Shown: positions 21,498 through 32,409 of the stretch, in pieces
Layout of the letters: each line of letters begins with the position of its first letter
How positions within the stretch are numbered: the first letter of the stretch is position 1
Source of the DNA: Alopecurus myosuroides
Taxonomy: Eukaryota; Streptophyta; Magnoliopsida; Poales; Poaceae
Assembly (NCBI GenBank): GCA_028641055.1
Contig: CM054059.1
Span: 44,714,477 to 44,778,476, forward strand
Direction of reading: 5' to 3'
Length of the DNA stretch: 64,000 nt
Notes under the pieces: generated by a model
The model's input: only the letters and a program-made list of their open reading frames with translations
Databases searched by the model: none
What the model was told of the DNA's origin: nothing
Program-made: the position numbers and the translations under genes

Positions 21498-22173
21498 ATT
21501 TGATTTTATCCAGCAAACTTTTTACTCAAACACTTATCAGATCCCCGGGATGCCGGGAGCAAATGTATCAGACTATTTTATTTCGTTGCTACTTATTTTT
21601 ATTCCCACTTTGTTATTTTCAACTTAATCAATTTGTTCGACCTGGGCTGGATGCCGAGTTGCGTTAGTATACGAGTCCCCGAGCTGCATTTCTTATTCAC
21701 TCTCCCTTTTCATCTCAGCTCTACCCGCAACTTGTTGCTTTTTTGGTATTCGAGTCACAAGAGTTAAAGAGTAGAGCTGCAAATACTTAGCCGCTTAGAA
21801 ACAATCATAGTAACGCAGCCCATCACTTAGCCGAAAAGACAAGATACAGAACAGTAATAAAAGCACTCTACTCGGTTCCTGCACTCTTCTTTTCCTCAGT
21901 AATTTTTCTTGTGCTCATGGACCTTTTGCTTGTTCTCTTGCTTGCCATGAAGCCGGGTTTCGGACAGCAGCAAAGTCGAAGAGTTGGCATATAGGTTTAA
22001 ACACAGTACTCAATGTACCTTTGAATTTTGAAGTAGAGCAACCGAATAGGCAAAAGGTCAAGCCGAGTAAAAAACACTTAGAGCAATTTTTGGACGAGGG
22101 CAGTCCCCGAGATCAATTTCAGATTGTAGAGTAGAATTTCAACTCAGATAAGAGGGTACATACACATCCTTGC
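21498..22173. other. Spacer between converging antisense ORF and pol of element A
   Basis: No coding sequence. AT-rich, with scattered CCGAGTA motifs and one extra copy of the polypurine-tract core: minus strand CTCGGGGACTGCC near 22101-22113. It presumably holds the 3' ends of both transcripts. Confidence 0.6.
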
Positions 22174-23481
22174 TTACGAATGAAAACGACGGAGTAGAGC
22201 TACATTCCAAGGGCGCTTGGTTTCCTCTCCAGATTTATCTGCCCTGTTCGCCTGTGGTGGGCGCACATCTACAAGATAGTAAGCATCGTTGTGCAGCGCT
22301 TTGCTCACAATGAAAGGCCCTTCCCATGGAGGAGACAACTTGTGCATCCCGGCTGTGCGCTGCACAAGCCTAAGGACCATGTCTCCTTCTCGGAAAACCC
22401 TTGGGTTCACCTTTCGGCTATGATAACGCCGCAGGTTTTGCTGGTAGATAGCCGAACGTGACAGAGTCAGCTCTCTCGCTTCTTCAAGCAGGTCAACGTC
22501 GTCTTCTCGAGCTTCTCTCGCCTCCACCTCAGTGTAGAGGGTTACTCGGGGGGAGTCATGCTCTAGGTCTATTGGCAACACGGCCTCAGCCCCGTATACC
22601 AAGAAGAATGGCGTGTAGCCGGTTGACCGGTTAGGGGTAGTCCTTAGACTCCACAACACCGCTGGCAACTCGTCTAGCCAACACCCAGGTGTTTTCAGCA
22701 GTGGCTCCATCAGCCTTGGCTTTATGCCTGCCAGTACCATGCCATTCGCTCTTTCAACTTGCCCATTGGAAGCGGGATGTGCGACTGACGCAACGTCTAG
22801 TCGGATATGCTTATCTCTGCAGAACCGCACCATTGCTCCCTCAGCAAAATTTGTGCCGTTGTCGGTGATGATGCTGTGCGGGTAGCCATATCTCAGGATC
22901 ACATCCTTCACGAATTTCACAGTTGTGGCCCCATCACACCTCCGAATAGGTTTCACTTCAATCCACTTGGTGAACTTGTCCACCATGACCAAGATGTGAG
23001 TCATGTTGCCTCTAGCCGGCTGGAAAGGCCCAACCATGTCCAAACACCAAACAGCAAATGGCCAGGTGATGGGAATTGTTTTCAGCTCGGAAGCAGGCAT
23101 GTGAATCTTACTTGCGAACATCTGGCAGCCATTGCACTTCCTCACGATGTCTTCAGCTTGCTGCAGTGCTGTGAGCCAGTAGAAACCATGCCGAAAAGCT
23201 TTCTGGACTAGCGCCCGAGAAGAGGCATGGTGCCCGCATTCCCCTTGGTGTATCTCTACCAGGATCTCTTCTCCTTCTGCTGGGTCCACACAACGTTGCA
23301 GCACGCCAGTGGCACTTCTCTTGTGCAGCACATCTCGGACTATGGTGTAGCCATTGGATCTTCTCTGAATCTGTCTTGCAGCCACCTCATCTTCTGGTAG
23401 AGTACCGTCCCTTAGAAAGGCTAATATGGGCATAGCCCAACTCGGTGTCTCCCGGGTGGGAAACACTGGTTCGTCCACTTC
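22174..23481 (-). CDS. Element A integrase (end of pol)
   Basis: Integrase inserts the cDNA into the host chromosome. The zinc-binding HHCC domain is visible as HQGECGHHASS...CNGCQMF. The catalytic core has D in CLDMVGPF, D in IITDNGTNF and E in NGQVERANG. The C-terminal part has the GPFIVSKAL segment typical of gypsy integrases and ends WNVALLRRFHS. No chromodomain follows, as expected for Tat. The frame is offset from RT-RNase H by a missing base: GTGAAGTGGAC where GTGAAGGTGGAC would keep the frame (near 23478). In the parent element it was part of one polyprotein. Confidence 0.9.
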   Translation of the reverse strand, partial: EVDEPVFPTRETPSWAMPILAFLRDGTLPEDEVAARQIQRRSNGYTIVRDVLHKRSATGVLQRCVDPAEGEEILVEIHQGECGHHASSRALVQKAFRHGFYWLTALQQAEDIVRKCNGCQMFASKIHMPASELKTIPITWPFAVWCLDMVGPFQPARGNMTHILVMVDKFTKWIEVKPIRRCDGATTVKFVKDVILRYGYPHSIITDNGTNFAEGAMVRFCRDKHIRLDVASVAHPASNGQVERANGMVLAGIKPRLMEPLLKTPGCWLDELPAVLWSLRTTPNRSTGYTPFFLVYGAEAVLPIDLEHDSPRVTLYTEVEAREAREDDVDLLEEARELTLSRSAIYQQNLRRYHSRKVNPRVFREGDMVLRLVQRTAGMHKLSPPWEGPFIVSKALHNDAYYLVDVRPPQANRADKSGEETKRPWNVALLRRFHS

Positions 23482-25733
23482 ACCTCTGGTTGCTCTTTAG
23501 GGATGGGAGCACTTCTCTGAAGCCCAGACCGATTAGCAAGGACTTCCCCAATGAATGCGACAGTCCCCGGGTTAAGGACAGCAGTCCCCGAGTAAGGAGT
23601 GGCAGTCCCCGGGTAAGGAATGGCAGTCCCCGGGTAAGGAATGGCAGTCCCCGAGTAAGGAGTGGCAGTCCCCGGGTAAGGAATGGCAGTCCCCGAGCAA
23701 GGAGTGGCAGTCCCCGGGTAAGGAATGGCAGTCCCCGAGTAGAGGACGGCAGTCCCCGGGTTTCCTGTGGCATTCTCCCAGTCAATCTCCATGGGATCAT
23801 ATTCCTCACTTGGCAGAGAAGGAACGAATATGGACTCCGAGTTGGGAGAAGGCTTGATGGATGGCTTCCTCAAATGCTCCAAGGCGACTCCCGCCGGGAT
23901 GGATTGCCGAGAAGATCCCAACTTGGATAACTCATCTGCTGCTTCGTTCTCTGCTCGGTGAATGTGCTGAAACTCACAGCCTTCGAAGAAACCAGACATA
24001 GACTGCACCAGGAAGCGATATGATGCCATGTTGGCATCCAGAGCATCCCATGTACCAGAGACTTGCTGCACCACCAGATCTGAATCACCATAGCATATAA
24101 TGCGCTGCACGCCAACCTCCTTGGCTACTCGTAAGCCATGCACCACTGCCTCGTACTCTGCCACATTGTTGGATGCTTTGAAGTGAATCTGCAGCACATA
24201 CTTGAGTTGATCCGGCTTAGGTGACGTAAGCACTACGCCGGCACCAAGGCCTTCCTTCACCTTCGAGCCATCAAAGTGCATCTTCCAGTAATTAGAAACT
24301 GGAGCAGGAGGTTCATACTGCACCTCGGCCCAATCCACCAGGAATTCTGCTAGAATCTGAGACTTGATGGCTTCTCTTCTCGCGTACGCGGGTGCATACG
24401 CGGCCAGCTCGATTGCCCACTTGGCTACTCTGCCACTCGCCTCCTTGTTGCCCATGATATCCGAGATGGGAGCAGAGCTCACAACCGTGATAGGATGCTC
24501 TTGGAAATAATGCTTTAGCTTCTTGGCGCCCAAGTAAACGCCGTAAGTCATCTTCTGGTAGTGCGGGTAGTTCTGCTTGGAGCTGGACAGCACTTCGCTG
24601 AGATGGTACACTGGGCGCTGCACACTCTTGCCTTCTTCTTCACGTTCCACCACAATCACCACACTGACTACTCGGTTAGTCGCAGCAATATATAGCAGCA
24701 TTGGCTCCTTGGGTAGCGGACTAGCCAAGATGGGAGCGCTAGCCAGCATTGCCTTCAGCTCATTGAATGCCACATCCGCTTGCGGAGTCCAGACAAACTT
24801 GTCACTTTTCTTCATCAATTGGTACAGAGGCAGTGCCTTCTCGCCCATTCGGCCCAGAAAACGGCTCAGAGATGCCAAGCAACCAGTGAATTTCTGCACA
24901 TCCTTCAAGGATCTTGGCAAAGACATGCTCTCAATAGCTTTTATCTTTGAAGGATTGGCCTCAATGCCCCGACTAGACACCAGGAAGCCGAGTAGCTTGC
25001 CAGCCGGGACACCAAAGGTGCATTTACTCGGATTCAGCTTCATTTTGTACTTGCGTAGGTTAGCAAAGGTTTCCTCCAGGTCGGCAAGCAGAGTATGTGT
25101 TTTATTTGTTTTGATGACAATGTCATCTACGTACACCTGCACATTCTTGCCGAGCTGGTCATGCAAGCATTTCTGCATGCATCTCTGATAGGTTGCACCC
25201 GCATTCCTCAAGCCAAAACACATGACACGATAGCAATAAGCCCCGTACGGGGTAATGAAAGCAGTCTTTATTTGATCAGCAGGGTTGAGTGCAATCTGGT
25301 GGAAACCAGAGTAGGCATCTATGAAAGACAACAGTTCACAACCAGCAGTGGAATCGATCACCTGATCGATGCGAGGTAGCGGGAAGGGATCCTTGGGGCA
25401 TGCCTTGTTCAAGTCGGTGTAGTCGACACACATGCGCCATGCAGTGGCAGCCTTGGGATCCTCCTTCTTCTTCTCGGCCATGACTGGGTTGGCTAGCCAG
25501 TCCGGATGCAGCACCTCCATGATGAAATTGCTTATCAGTAACTTGGTGATCTGGTCACCAATGGCCTTCCTTCTCTCATCTCCGAAGCGGCGCATAGCCT
25601 GCTTCACTGGTTTGGCGTCAGGACGCACATGTAATGAGTGCTCAACCAACTCCCTCGGGACTCCTGGTAAATCTTCATTGGACCAGGCGAATACATCCCG
25701 ATTCTCACGGAGGAAGTGGATGAGCTCGCTTTC
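23482..25733 (-). pseudogene. Element A reverse transcriptase and dual RNase H
   Basis: The pol middle, in frame with gag-protease but after the TAG at 25734-25736. The RT has LLSFIDAYSGFHQI, FGLRNAGATYQRCM and the catalytic QVYVDDIVIK (near 25130). The first RNase H domain reads LLYIAATNRVVSVV where an active domain has Asp, so it is probably inactive. A second RNase H follows with D in MHFDGSK, E in NNVAEYEAV and D in CYGDSDLVV. This archaeal-type second RNase H is established as a hallmark of Tat elements. Beyond it comes a linker built from a 21-bp tandem repeat, then integrase. The preceding stop and the following frameshift make it non-functional. Confidence 0.88.
23561..23770 (-). repeat. 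Ten-copy 21-bp minisatellite inside pol
   Basis: Units begin CAGTCCCCGGGTAAGGAATGG exactly every 21 bp at 23561, 23582, 23603 and on to 23750. The unit is seven codons, so copy-number change keeps the frame. On the coding strand it reads GTAIPYP/GTATPYS repeats in the linker between the second RNase H and integrase. Each unit contains CGGGGACTGC or CCGGGGACTG-type sequence identical to the core of the element's polypurine tract. Confidence 0.95.
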
Positions 25734-27911
25734 CTATTTCTCCGCCAACCCGGAGCCAATGATGGCTACGCGGTCGGGGAACTCGGGGTCGACTTGAACC
25801 TTCTTGGTCTCCTGAGATGCCTGGAATGCGGTCCCATGCTGGGTACTCGGCACGCCTTGCGCGCCAGCTTGCGCGGATTGCGCCATAGCCACCACCTCAT
25901 ACATCTTCTTCTTCTCGGCAGCTATCACCATCGACTCCGCCAACTGGGAACTAGCAGAGGCACACTCCATGGACTTTTTGTAATCACCAGAGATAGTAAT
26001 TATGCCATTGGGACCAGGGATCTTCATCTTCAGATACGCAACATGGGTAGAGGCCATGAACTTGCTCAGAGCAGGCCTGCCGAGTAGAGCATGGTAAGGA
26101 CTCTGATGATCAACCACTTCGAACTGCAGGCGCTCTGTGCGGCAGTTATCCCGAGTGCCGAATAGCACATCTATCCACACTCGGCCAATCGGGTTGCACG
26201 AGATCCCCGGCACAATGCCATGGAAAGTGGTCTTGCTGGGCAGCATCATGTTCTCGGCCAGGCCAAGCTTCTCGAGTGTGTCCTTGTACACGATGTTGAT
26301 GCTGCTACCGTTGTCGATTAGCACCTTGCTGAACCTCACATTCTTCTCGGGGCCCAGGAAGGTAGCGTCCAGCACCAAGGCGTAGCTACCCGGATTGGGC
26401 ATCACCTTGGGATGATCTGCTCGAGACCACCTGATCTCCTGGTCACACCAATACATGTAGTGAGGGACAGCAGGAATCACTGCATTGACCTCCATGGCAC
26501 GCCTGTGCTGTGATTGCTTGTCGACTGGCTCAGAAGTGAAGATCATGTAGCTCTCGTGATTCTCTTGGTACTGATTGGAGCCTCCGCCCCCATTGTTGCC
26601 GCTGTTGTTGTTGCCTTGGTAGTTGTTGTTGCCTCTGTTGTTGTTGCGGTTGTAGTTGTTGTTGTTGTTGCGGTAGTTCTCATTGTTGAAGTTACGGTTG
26701 GCTCCTAAAGCCACCTGGTTCACATTCTCTCTTCTCGGGTACACTGGCGGCCGAGCTGCGGGTGCGCGAGTAGGCTGCACATTGGCGTTGGCCGCTGGCA
26801 GAGGAGGAGGAGGAGGCAAGCCATCACTCTTGATCACATCCCACCACTCGCACTGCCGAGTAGTGTGGTTAGCAGGCCTCGAGGGGTGGTGAGTGTGAAA
26901 ACTGCATGGGCCATCCTTCATGTCATCAAAGACAAACTTCTTCGGCTGCTCGGAGTTCCCGCTACCCGACTGAGAGGTGCAAAATGGCTTCTTGTTGCCT
27001 TGGCCCTGGTTCTGGTTCTGCCCGTAGGCTCCAGCAGGTTTCTGCCTCTGGTTGCCACCAGCTCCAACAGTCACTGCATTCACCTCTTCAGGATCATACC
27101 GAGTATCTACTCGGCGCTTGTTGCGAAACTCGTTGCGCTTGCTGTTGCTGAAGTTTCTTCTCGGCTCAGAGGAGTCCATCAGTGGCTGAGTGGGATCACC
27201 AAGTGCGTACTGATCCGCAATCTTGATGGTCTCCGCCAGAGTGTTCGGCATCTCCCTCTGCAATCTCTGCCACAACATACTGCCATGTCTGCATCCCTGC
27301 GCAAACCAAGTAATGGCCTGTGCTTCATTCACGCCTTCACAGGTGTTCCTCAATGTACTCCACCGAGTAAGATACTCGCGGTCTGTTTCGTCTTCTCGCT
27401 GCCTGCAAGCGGACAGCTGCTGTGGCCTATTCGGCCTCTTGTATGTACTCGTGAAGTTGCTGATGAAGGCATCCGAGAAGTCCAGCCAGCAATTGATGTT
27501 GTTCTTGGGCAAGTTGTTGAGCCAAGTGCGAGCTGGACCCTCTAGCATCTGCGGAACATAGCGCACCGCCCATCTTCTGTTGCCGTTCGCGATATGGACC
27601 GCGGTGACATAGTCATTGAGCCAATCTTCGGGCTTGGTGCTGCCATTATAGCTCTTGGTGCCCCTTGCGAGCTGGAAGTTCTTCACGGACGGCTCGTTCA
27701 TGATGCGCGGGCCAAAGCACTCGGGGCCGGGAGGACCCGTGTTCTCCAACCGCGCCGACAAGCTGATCCGGTCCAACTGATGCCTCGCATCTCCAGGCGC
27801 CAGCATGCGCTCACCAACACGGTCATGGACATCATAGCCAGCCATCTCCATAGCCGAGTAGCCATCATCATATCTGTCCACCTGCACAGCTGCAGGCTGC
27901 TCCACCGGGTT
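25734..27911 (-). pseudogene. Element A Gag C-terminal part and protease
   Basis: Continues gag in frame after element E. The capsid domain has KPEDWLNDYVTAVH, GPARTWLNNLP and FISNFTSTYKRP. A Cys/His knuckle reads CSFHTHHPSRPANHTTRQC. An asparagine-rich stretch (GTT repeats on the plus strand, 26590-26700) follows. The protease has KVLIDNGSSINIVY as active site (D-N-G), with FHGIVPG and SPYHALLGRPAL. The frame ends at TAG 25734-25736 directly after GSGLAEK and would otherwise continue into RT (ESELIHFLRENRDVFAW). In the parent element gag-protease-RT was one ORF. Confidence 0.88.
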
Positions 27912-30779
27912 TGTCGCACCCTGGCTTCTAAGGGATACTCATCGTACGAACTGGATAGTAGGTGCTTGGATTATGGGGCATAACTGCTCCCACGTCCCAG
28001 CTTCCTGGTAGGCCTGCGCTTATGCGCGACAACACAAGCCCTACTATTCCACCGTCGATGTAAACTATCCATTAGGAGTCACAGGCACTACTGTCGACGT
28101 ACTTCATAACAAGCACGCACTGTACGTCAACAGCTTTGAACGAATGATTATCACAACTTATCTCTACGACACAAAAGATAGAAATAAAGTTGCAAATGGC
28201 CTTCACTAAGGCAAAGATAGCAAATACAATCATCCAGAGGACACATGTCCCAACATAACATCCATTACAACAGCGGAAGCAGTCAAAGGTGTCTGGGTAC
28301 AGACAAATCCAACAGGCTTAAGAAGCCGGAGAAAATAAAGAAGACGAAGCCCATCCACGTAGGTCCTGGATCCAGCCCTGGTCCAGCTAACTACTCGTCT
28401 GCAGTCTCGTCGAACTCCACAAAGTAGCCATCCTGGTGGTCATCATAGCCGTAGTCGTACTCTGCGTAAACCACAGCCCCAACGGGGTCAGTACATCCAA
28501 GTACTGACAAGCAAGACTCACAGTTCATCAAAGAGTTACCCGTCAACACAAGCATTGATGCTTGGGGTCAACGGAAGAAAGGGGTGATATGAAAGTTGCT
28601 GCTGGCTGCTCTAACCAACTACAGAAGATAACTACAAATTCCGGCTAACAGAAAAGATAAGATCGAGGATTGTAACCAACTGAAAGATAAATTCAACCAA
28701 ACCCATCCTGGATCTCGCCCCTTATCCAAAGAAGCAATCCGAGGATAACTCACACAGTTGTGATAAGGTGAATCAAATTATTGTGTGAATAACCTATTAC
28801 TAGTCAGGTTATTAATCATTGGGTGAAACATGATTGATCATTATGTTGAAGTTGTCCTGAGTACTTGTTAGCCAGTACTTTCACCAAGTAATCCATAACC
28901 GCGGAAAACACGGCTTCTCGAGAAGATTATCCCTGCAGGGTTGCACCAATTTGGCCGTACACGCAAGAATAACCCGCCAGATGGGATGCCTCCCACCAAG
29001 CGGGGTACTCTACACAACCAACCATTCTCCGCATCAAGCCCAAAGAACCTTGGGCGCACGGCTAATCAAGCCCCGAAGAAAAGGGACCCTCATAGCACTC
29101 TAAGACCATGTCCCCCTATATGCCGACTACAAAAGTTCCACCCTGCGCTGGGCTCGCAAAAACATGCATGCGGCAAATGGAAAACACGAACTAAATGAGG
29201 CGATTTGGACGAGATGCGAATCAGGTCAAGTTGAGGGGGGCGCCCATACTCGCTTCCCACATGCGGGTAGTGCGCTCATCATGGATCAGTAGACAAGACC
29301 CTTTTCCTATTAGGGTCGACACTAGCAGGCCTCAAAACCTCTCATGGGCCTCCTGCCGGTGCCTTATCATCAAGTTATTATTACCATTAGCAATTAACAG
29401 GATTGATTGATTAACATCGAGCCCCCCGGTACAAGTAACAAGATAGTAAAAGTAGTAACCGACAACAGACTCGAGTAAAAGCAACCCTAAGCATGCTAGA
29501 TAATACTAAGGCACAAACAAAGGCTGTAGGTATGGAGGTGAGGCAGTATCATTGGTTCAGGGTATCATGTGATAGGTTCGGAGAACAAGCAACGATACAT
29601 AGGGCTAGCAATAGTAGACAAAAGGATAGTATCGACAACAAGTGTGGAAAGGAACTCGATGATTCATGTGAGTGATAACTTGCCTGGAAGCTCAACAGCC
29701 GGGTACTGAGCTAGGTCCTGGGTAGTGGTGTCGTAAGGATCGTCGGTCTCAACGTAGTCGTCGTCTAATCGAGAAGAAGCAAACAAACAAAACAGGAATG
29801 TAAACAATCATTGCCATGGCATTATGCACAACCAAGATGATGCATGACAAATTAATAGTTGCATCAAAGTAAACTAGCTAACATGATAGCACAAATTAAA
29901 TGGACCCATATGCAAGGGTTGCATATGGAAGGATCCATTGAAAATAAGTGGAAGCAAATGATTATTTATTAGGTGTTAGTTGTTAGCATGATGCATGCAT
30001 GATGAATAACAATAACATAACAATTTAAATGCAATTGGAATGATAGTTAACAATTTAGAAAAGCATTTATTAAGTTTGGAATTTTGTTACTTAATGGTGT
30101 TAACAAGTAGGGATTGTTTTCATCAAGTTAAAGGGTTCAAAACAAATTACAAATTTTATATTTGAAGAGAACATCAAATTTTAGTTGAATTACATGTTTC
30201 ACAATTTGAAATTGGACTTAGGATTATTTAATTATGAATTAAACAATATTAAACAATTTTTAATTGAATTAAACAAGATTTAAATAGTTTAGGCAATTTA
30301 AATTATTCAAACCAGAAAACAAATTTTATATTTGAATAGCACATTCAAAATGGTGTGAAAAAACATATTTTATTTGAATTATTTGAAAACAGTATGAATT
30401 AGATATGAATTATTACAAATTACATTTGAATTATTCAAATTTGAAATTTAAATGAATTTTGAAAACTCAAAACAGAACACAAATGGAATAATTGGAAAGA
30501 GTATAAAATTTTGAACAGAAAACATATATAACTTTTATTTGTTGGATTAACAGATTAAAAGTTATTGAATTTCAAAGTCTATTGCTTTAATCTGCTATTT
30601 AAAAAGAAATAGAAATTTAAAACAGAATTGTTTTTATTCGTTTGTTACCGTGCTGGGGTTTACCCACAGACACTGCCCTGTGGGCCTGCGGGGTCAGCAC
30701 GCTGGCGTGGCAGAGGAGAGGCTGACAGGGGGGGCCACCCTGTCAGCACTGCGCGCAAAAAGGTGGGGTTTTTCTCCCG

Positions 30780-30847
30780 GGGCAGCGCGGAATCGAACCC
30801 GCGACCTGCGCGAGTTTCAGAAAGGGTGTAACCAGTTGCGCTGCGAA
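30780..30847 (-). other. tRNA-like sequence with pol III A and B boxes in element E LTR
   Basis: The minus strand has CAGCGCAACTGGTTA (A-box-like, 30829-30843) and, about 30 bases on, GGTCGCGGGTTCGATTCC, containing a perfect B box GGTTCGATTCC (30789-30799). The T-arm 3' strand is one C short, so it is a degenerate tRNA rather than a gene. The same sequence is in the 5' LTR at about 41069-41136. Confidence 0.5.
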
Positions 30848-31511
30848 CGATTGCTTGACAGCAAGGGCGATGCAGAAAGGTTGAGGTTCAGGTTCGCTCT
30901 AAGCCTGACGAAACTGACGAACAGACTGTTGCTCGCCTGACAGAAACCTCACCGGCGGTGATGCACGGTGGTGCTCGCGAGATGGAGGCGCTGGGTGTGT
31001 GCAGGATGTGTACGTGCACGGGTGTGACACCACAGAGAGAGAGAAGGGCGAGTGGGACGGTGTAGCTCACCGTGGTTTTGTCGGGTGGCAGAGAGGTGAC
31101 GACGGCGTGGCAGGCGGCGGTGACGAAGACGGCGTGGTGGATCCCGTGCTTCTCCGCGAGCGATCAAGTGTCCAACGCGAAGCAGGGATGGAGGCGGTGC
31201 AGTTCCAGCGCTCAAACGGCGTCGAGAGGATCTGCAACGGCGACGTGGTCCTCGGATTCAGAAAACGTGGCGCGGTGGCCGGAGAGGAAGGAGAGGACGG
31301 CGTCGTCGATCGGAAACTCACCGTGGGTCTCTCCGGTGTCCAAGGGGAAGAGGGTGGCTAAGGAGGTGGCGCCATCGGGAGGTTCAGAGCTTCGCCGGCG
31401 GTGACGAGTTGCAGAGAGGGGGATCCGGCGGGGAAGAGGCGATTGACGGCGGACAAGAGGTGGAGGAGGAACCCTAGACGCTAGGGTTAGGCTCCAGGGC
31501 TAGGGCGAGCA

Positions 31512-31517
31512 CTTATA
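31512..31517 (-). promoter_or_regulatory. Probable TATA box in element E LTR (3' copy)
   Basis: Minus strand CCTATAAGTGCTC followed by a leader rich in CCCTAG. The matching box in the 5' LTR is at 41843-41848 and would drive the genomic transcript. Confidence 0.5.
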
Positions 31518-32371
31518 GGCCGCGGAGAGGAGGTGGCGGCCGCCGGAGTCGCAAGGGGGTGCGGTGGCGCGGCGCGATGCGCTGCCGTACTCCAAAACGA
31601 CGACCCCGCACGAATCTTGGAGCAGTCGAAGCGGTAAGTGGCGTTGAGCGGGCTGGGTCATGCGCGCGCGTAGGCTTAGCGGGCTGGGCTGCGTTTAGCT
31701 GCCGCGCGCGCGCTGGTTCTCCTTTTGCTTTTATTCTTTTCTCTGTTTTTTTTTTTTGTAGTTTGCTTTTGAAAGAAAACTGTTAAGGGTTTAGTTAATA
31801 AAAATTACAGGAAAATTAGTTTAGGCTTGTTAGGTAATTAGAAAACATATTCCAAAAGTGGATTTCAAAAATTGAGTTTTTAAAATTAGGTTTGCATTTG
31901 AAATTAAATTGAGAGCATTTCTAATATTAAACACATTATTAAACAACAAATTTTTAATAGGGTTCACCCTAAGGAATATGTGTTTAAAGATTGCAATGGT
32001 TGAGTGATTTTCATGTATTCAAATAGCTACTGATTTTGAAATTCATTTGGTTTGAATTGAAGTGAAGTAGAATTAAGTAATTGGATTAATGGTTTGATTA
32101 AACCAACAATTTGATAAGTGAAAAACAAGGAATAAAAGGGTTGTTTTGATTTGTTATTTTGGTTCCAAAGTTGTAACAGAGCAAGTATGAAACCATGTTT
32201 GAATAAGGTTTAAATTTGAGTTGTGAAAACAGTGGAAAACAATTGCAATAATTAAGAAACAAATGCAAACAACAATAAATCAAATGCAATGAGATGATGA
32301 CATGATGCATTGCTTGAAATAAAACAAGGAACAAAACATTCTAGGGGTATTTTCATACTTGGGATGTTACA

Positions 32372-32390
32372 AAACGCCCCCCCTTGAAGG
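32372..32390 (-). other. Polypurine tract of element E
   Basis: Minus strand CAAGGGGGGGCGTTT directly before the LTR start TGTAACATCCC. Confidence 0.75.
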
Positions 32391-32409
32391 AATCGCGCCC
32401 CGAGATTCC

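Larger units (their letters stand above)
27912..32371 (-). repeat. Element E 3' LTR
   Basis: 4460 bp. Contains AT-rich flanks, a GC-rich middle (about 30640-31720) and, on the minus strand, a TATAAG box at 31512-31517 followed by an AACCCTAGCG-type leader. Compared with the 5' LTR it has lost 42 bp between two AGAGGG copies (near 31350). Open frames of 60-120 codons in it occur in both LTRs but show no domain. Confidence 0.95.

Noticed and set aside
23480..23809. Opposite-strand frames with TRGLPFLTRGLPLL-type or SPRVRNG-type repeats
   Set aside because: Other-frame shadows of the 21-bp array in pol.
28868..29700. Paired ORFs of 60-85 codons occurring again at 39158-39965
   Set aside because: Their repetition comes from the two LTRs of element E; no coding evidence beyond that.
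30780..30847. Functional tRNA gene
   Set aside because: T-arm lacks a base and the acceptor does not pair well; kept only as a tRNA-like relic.
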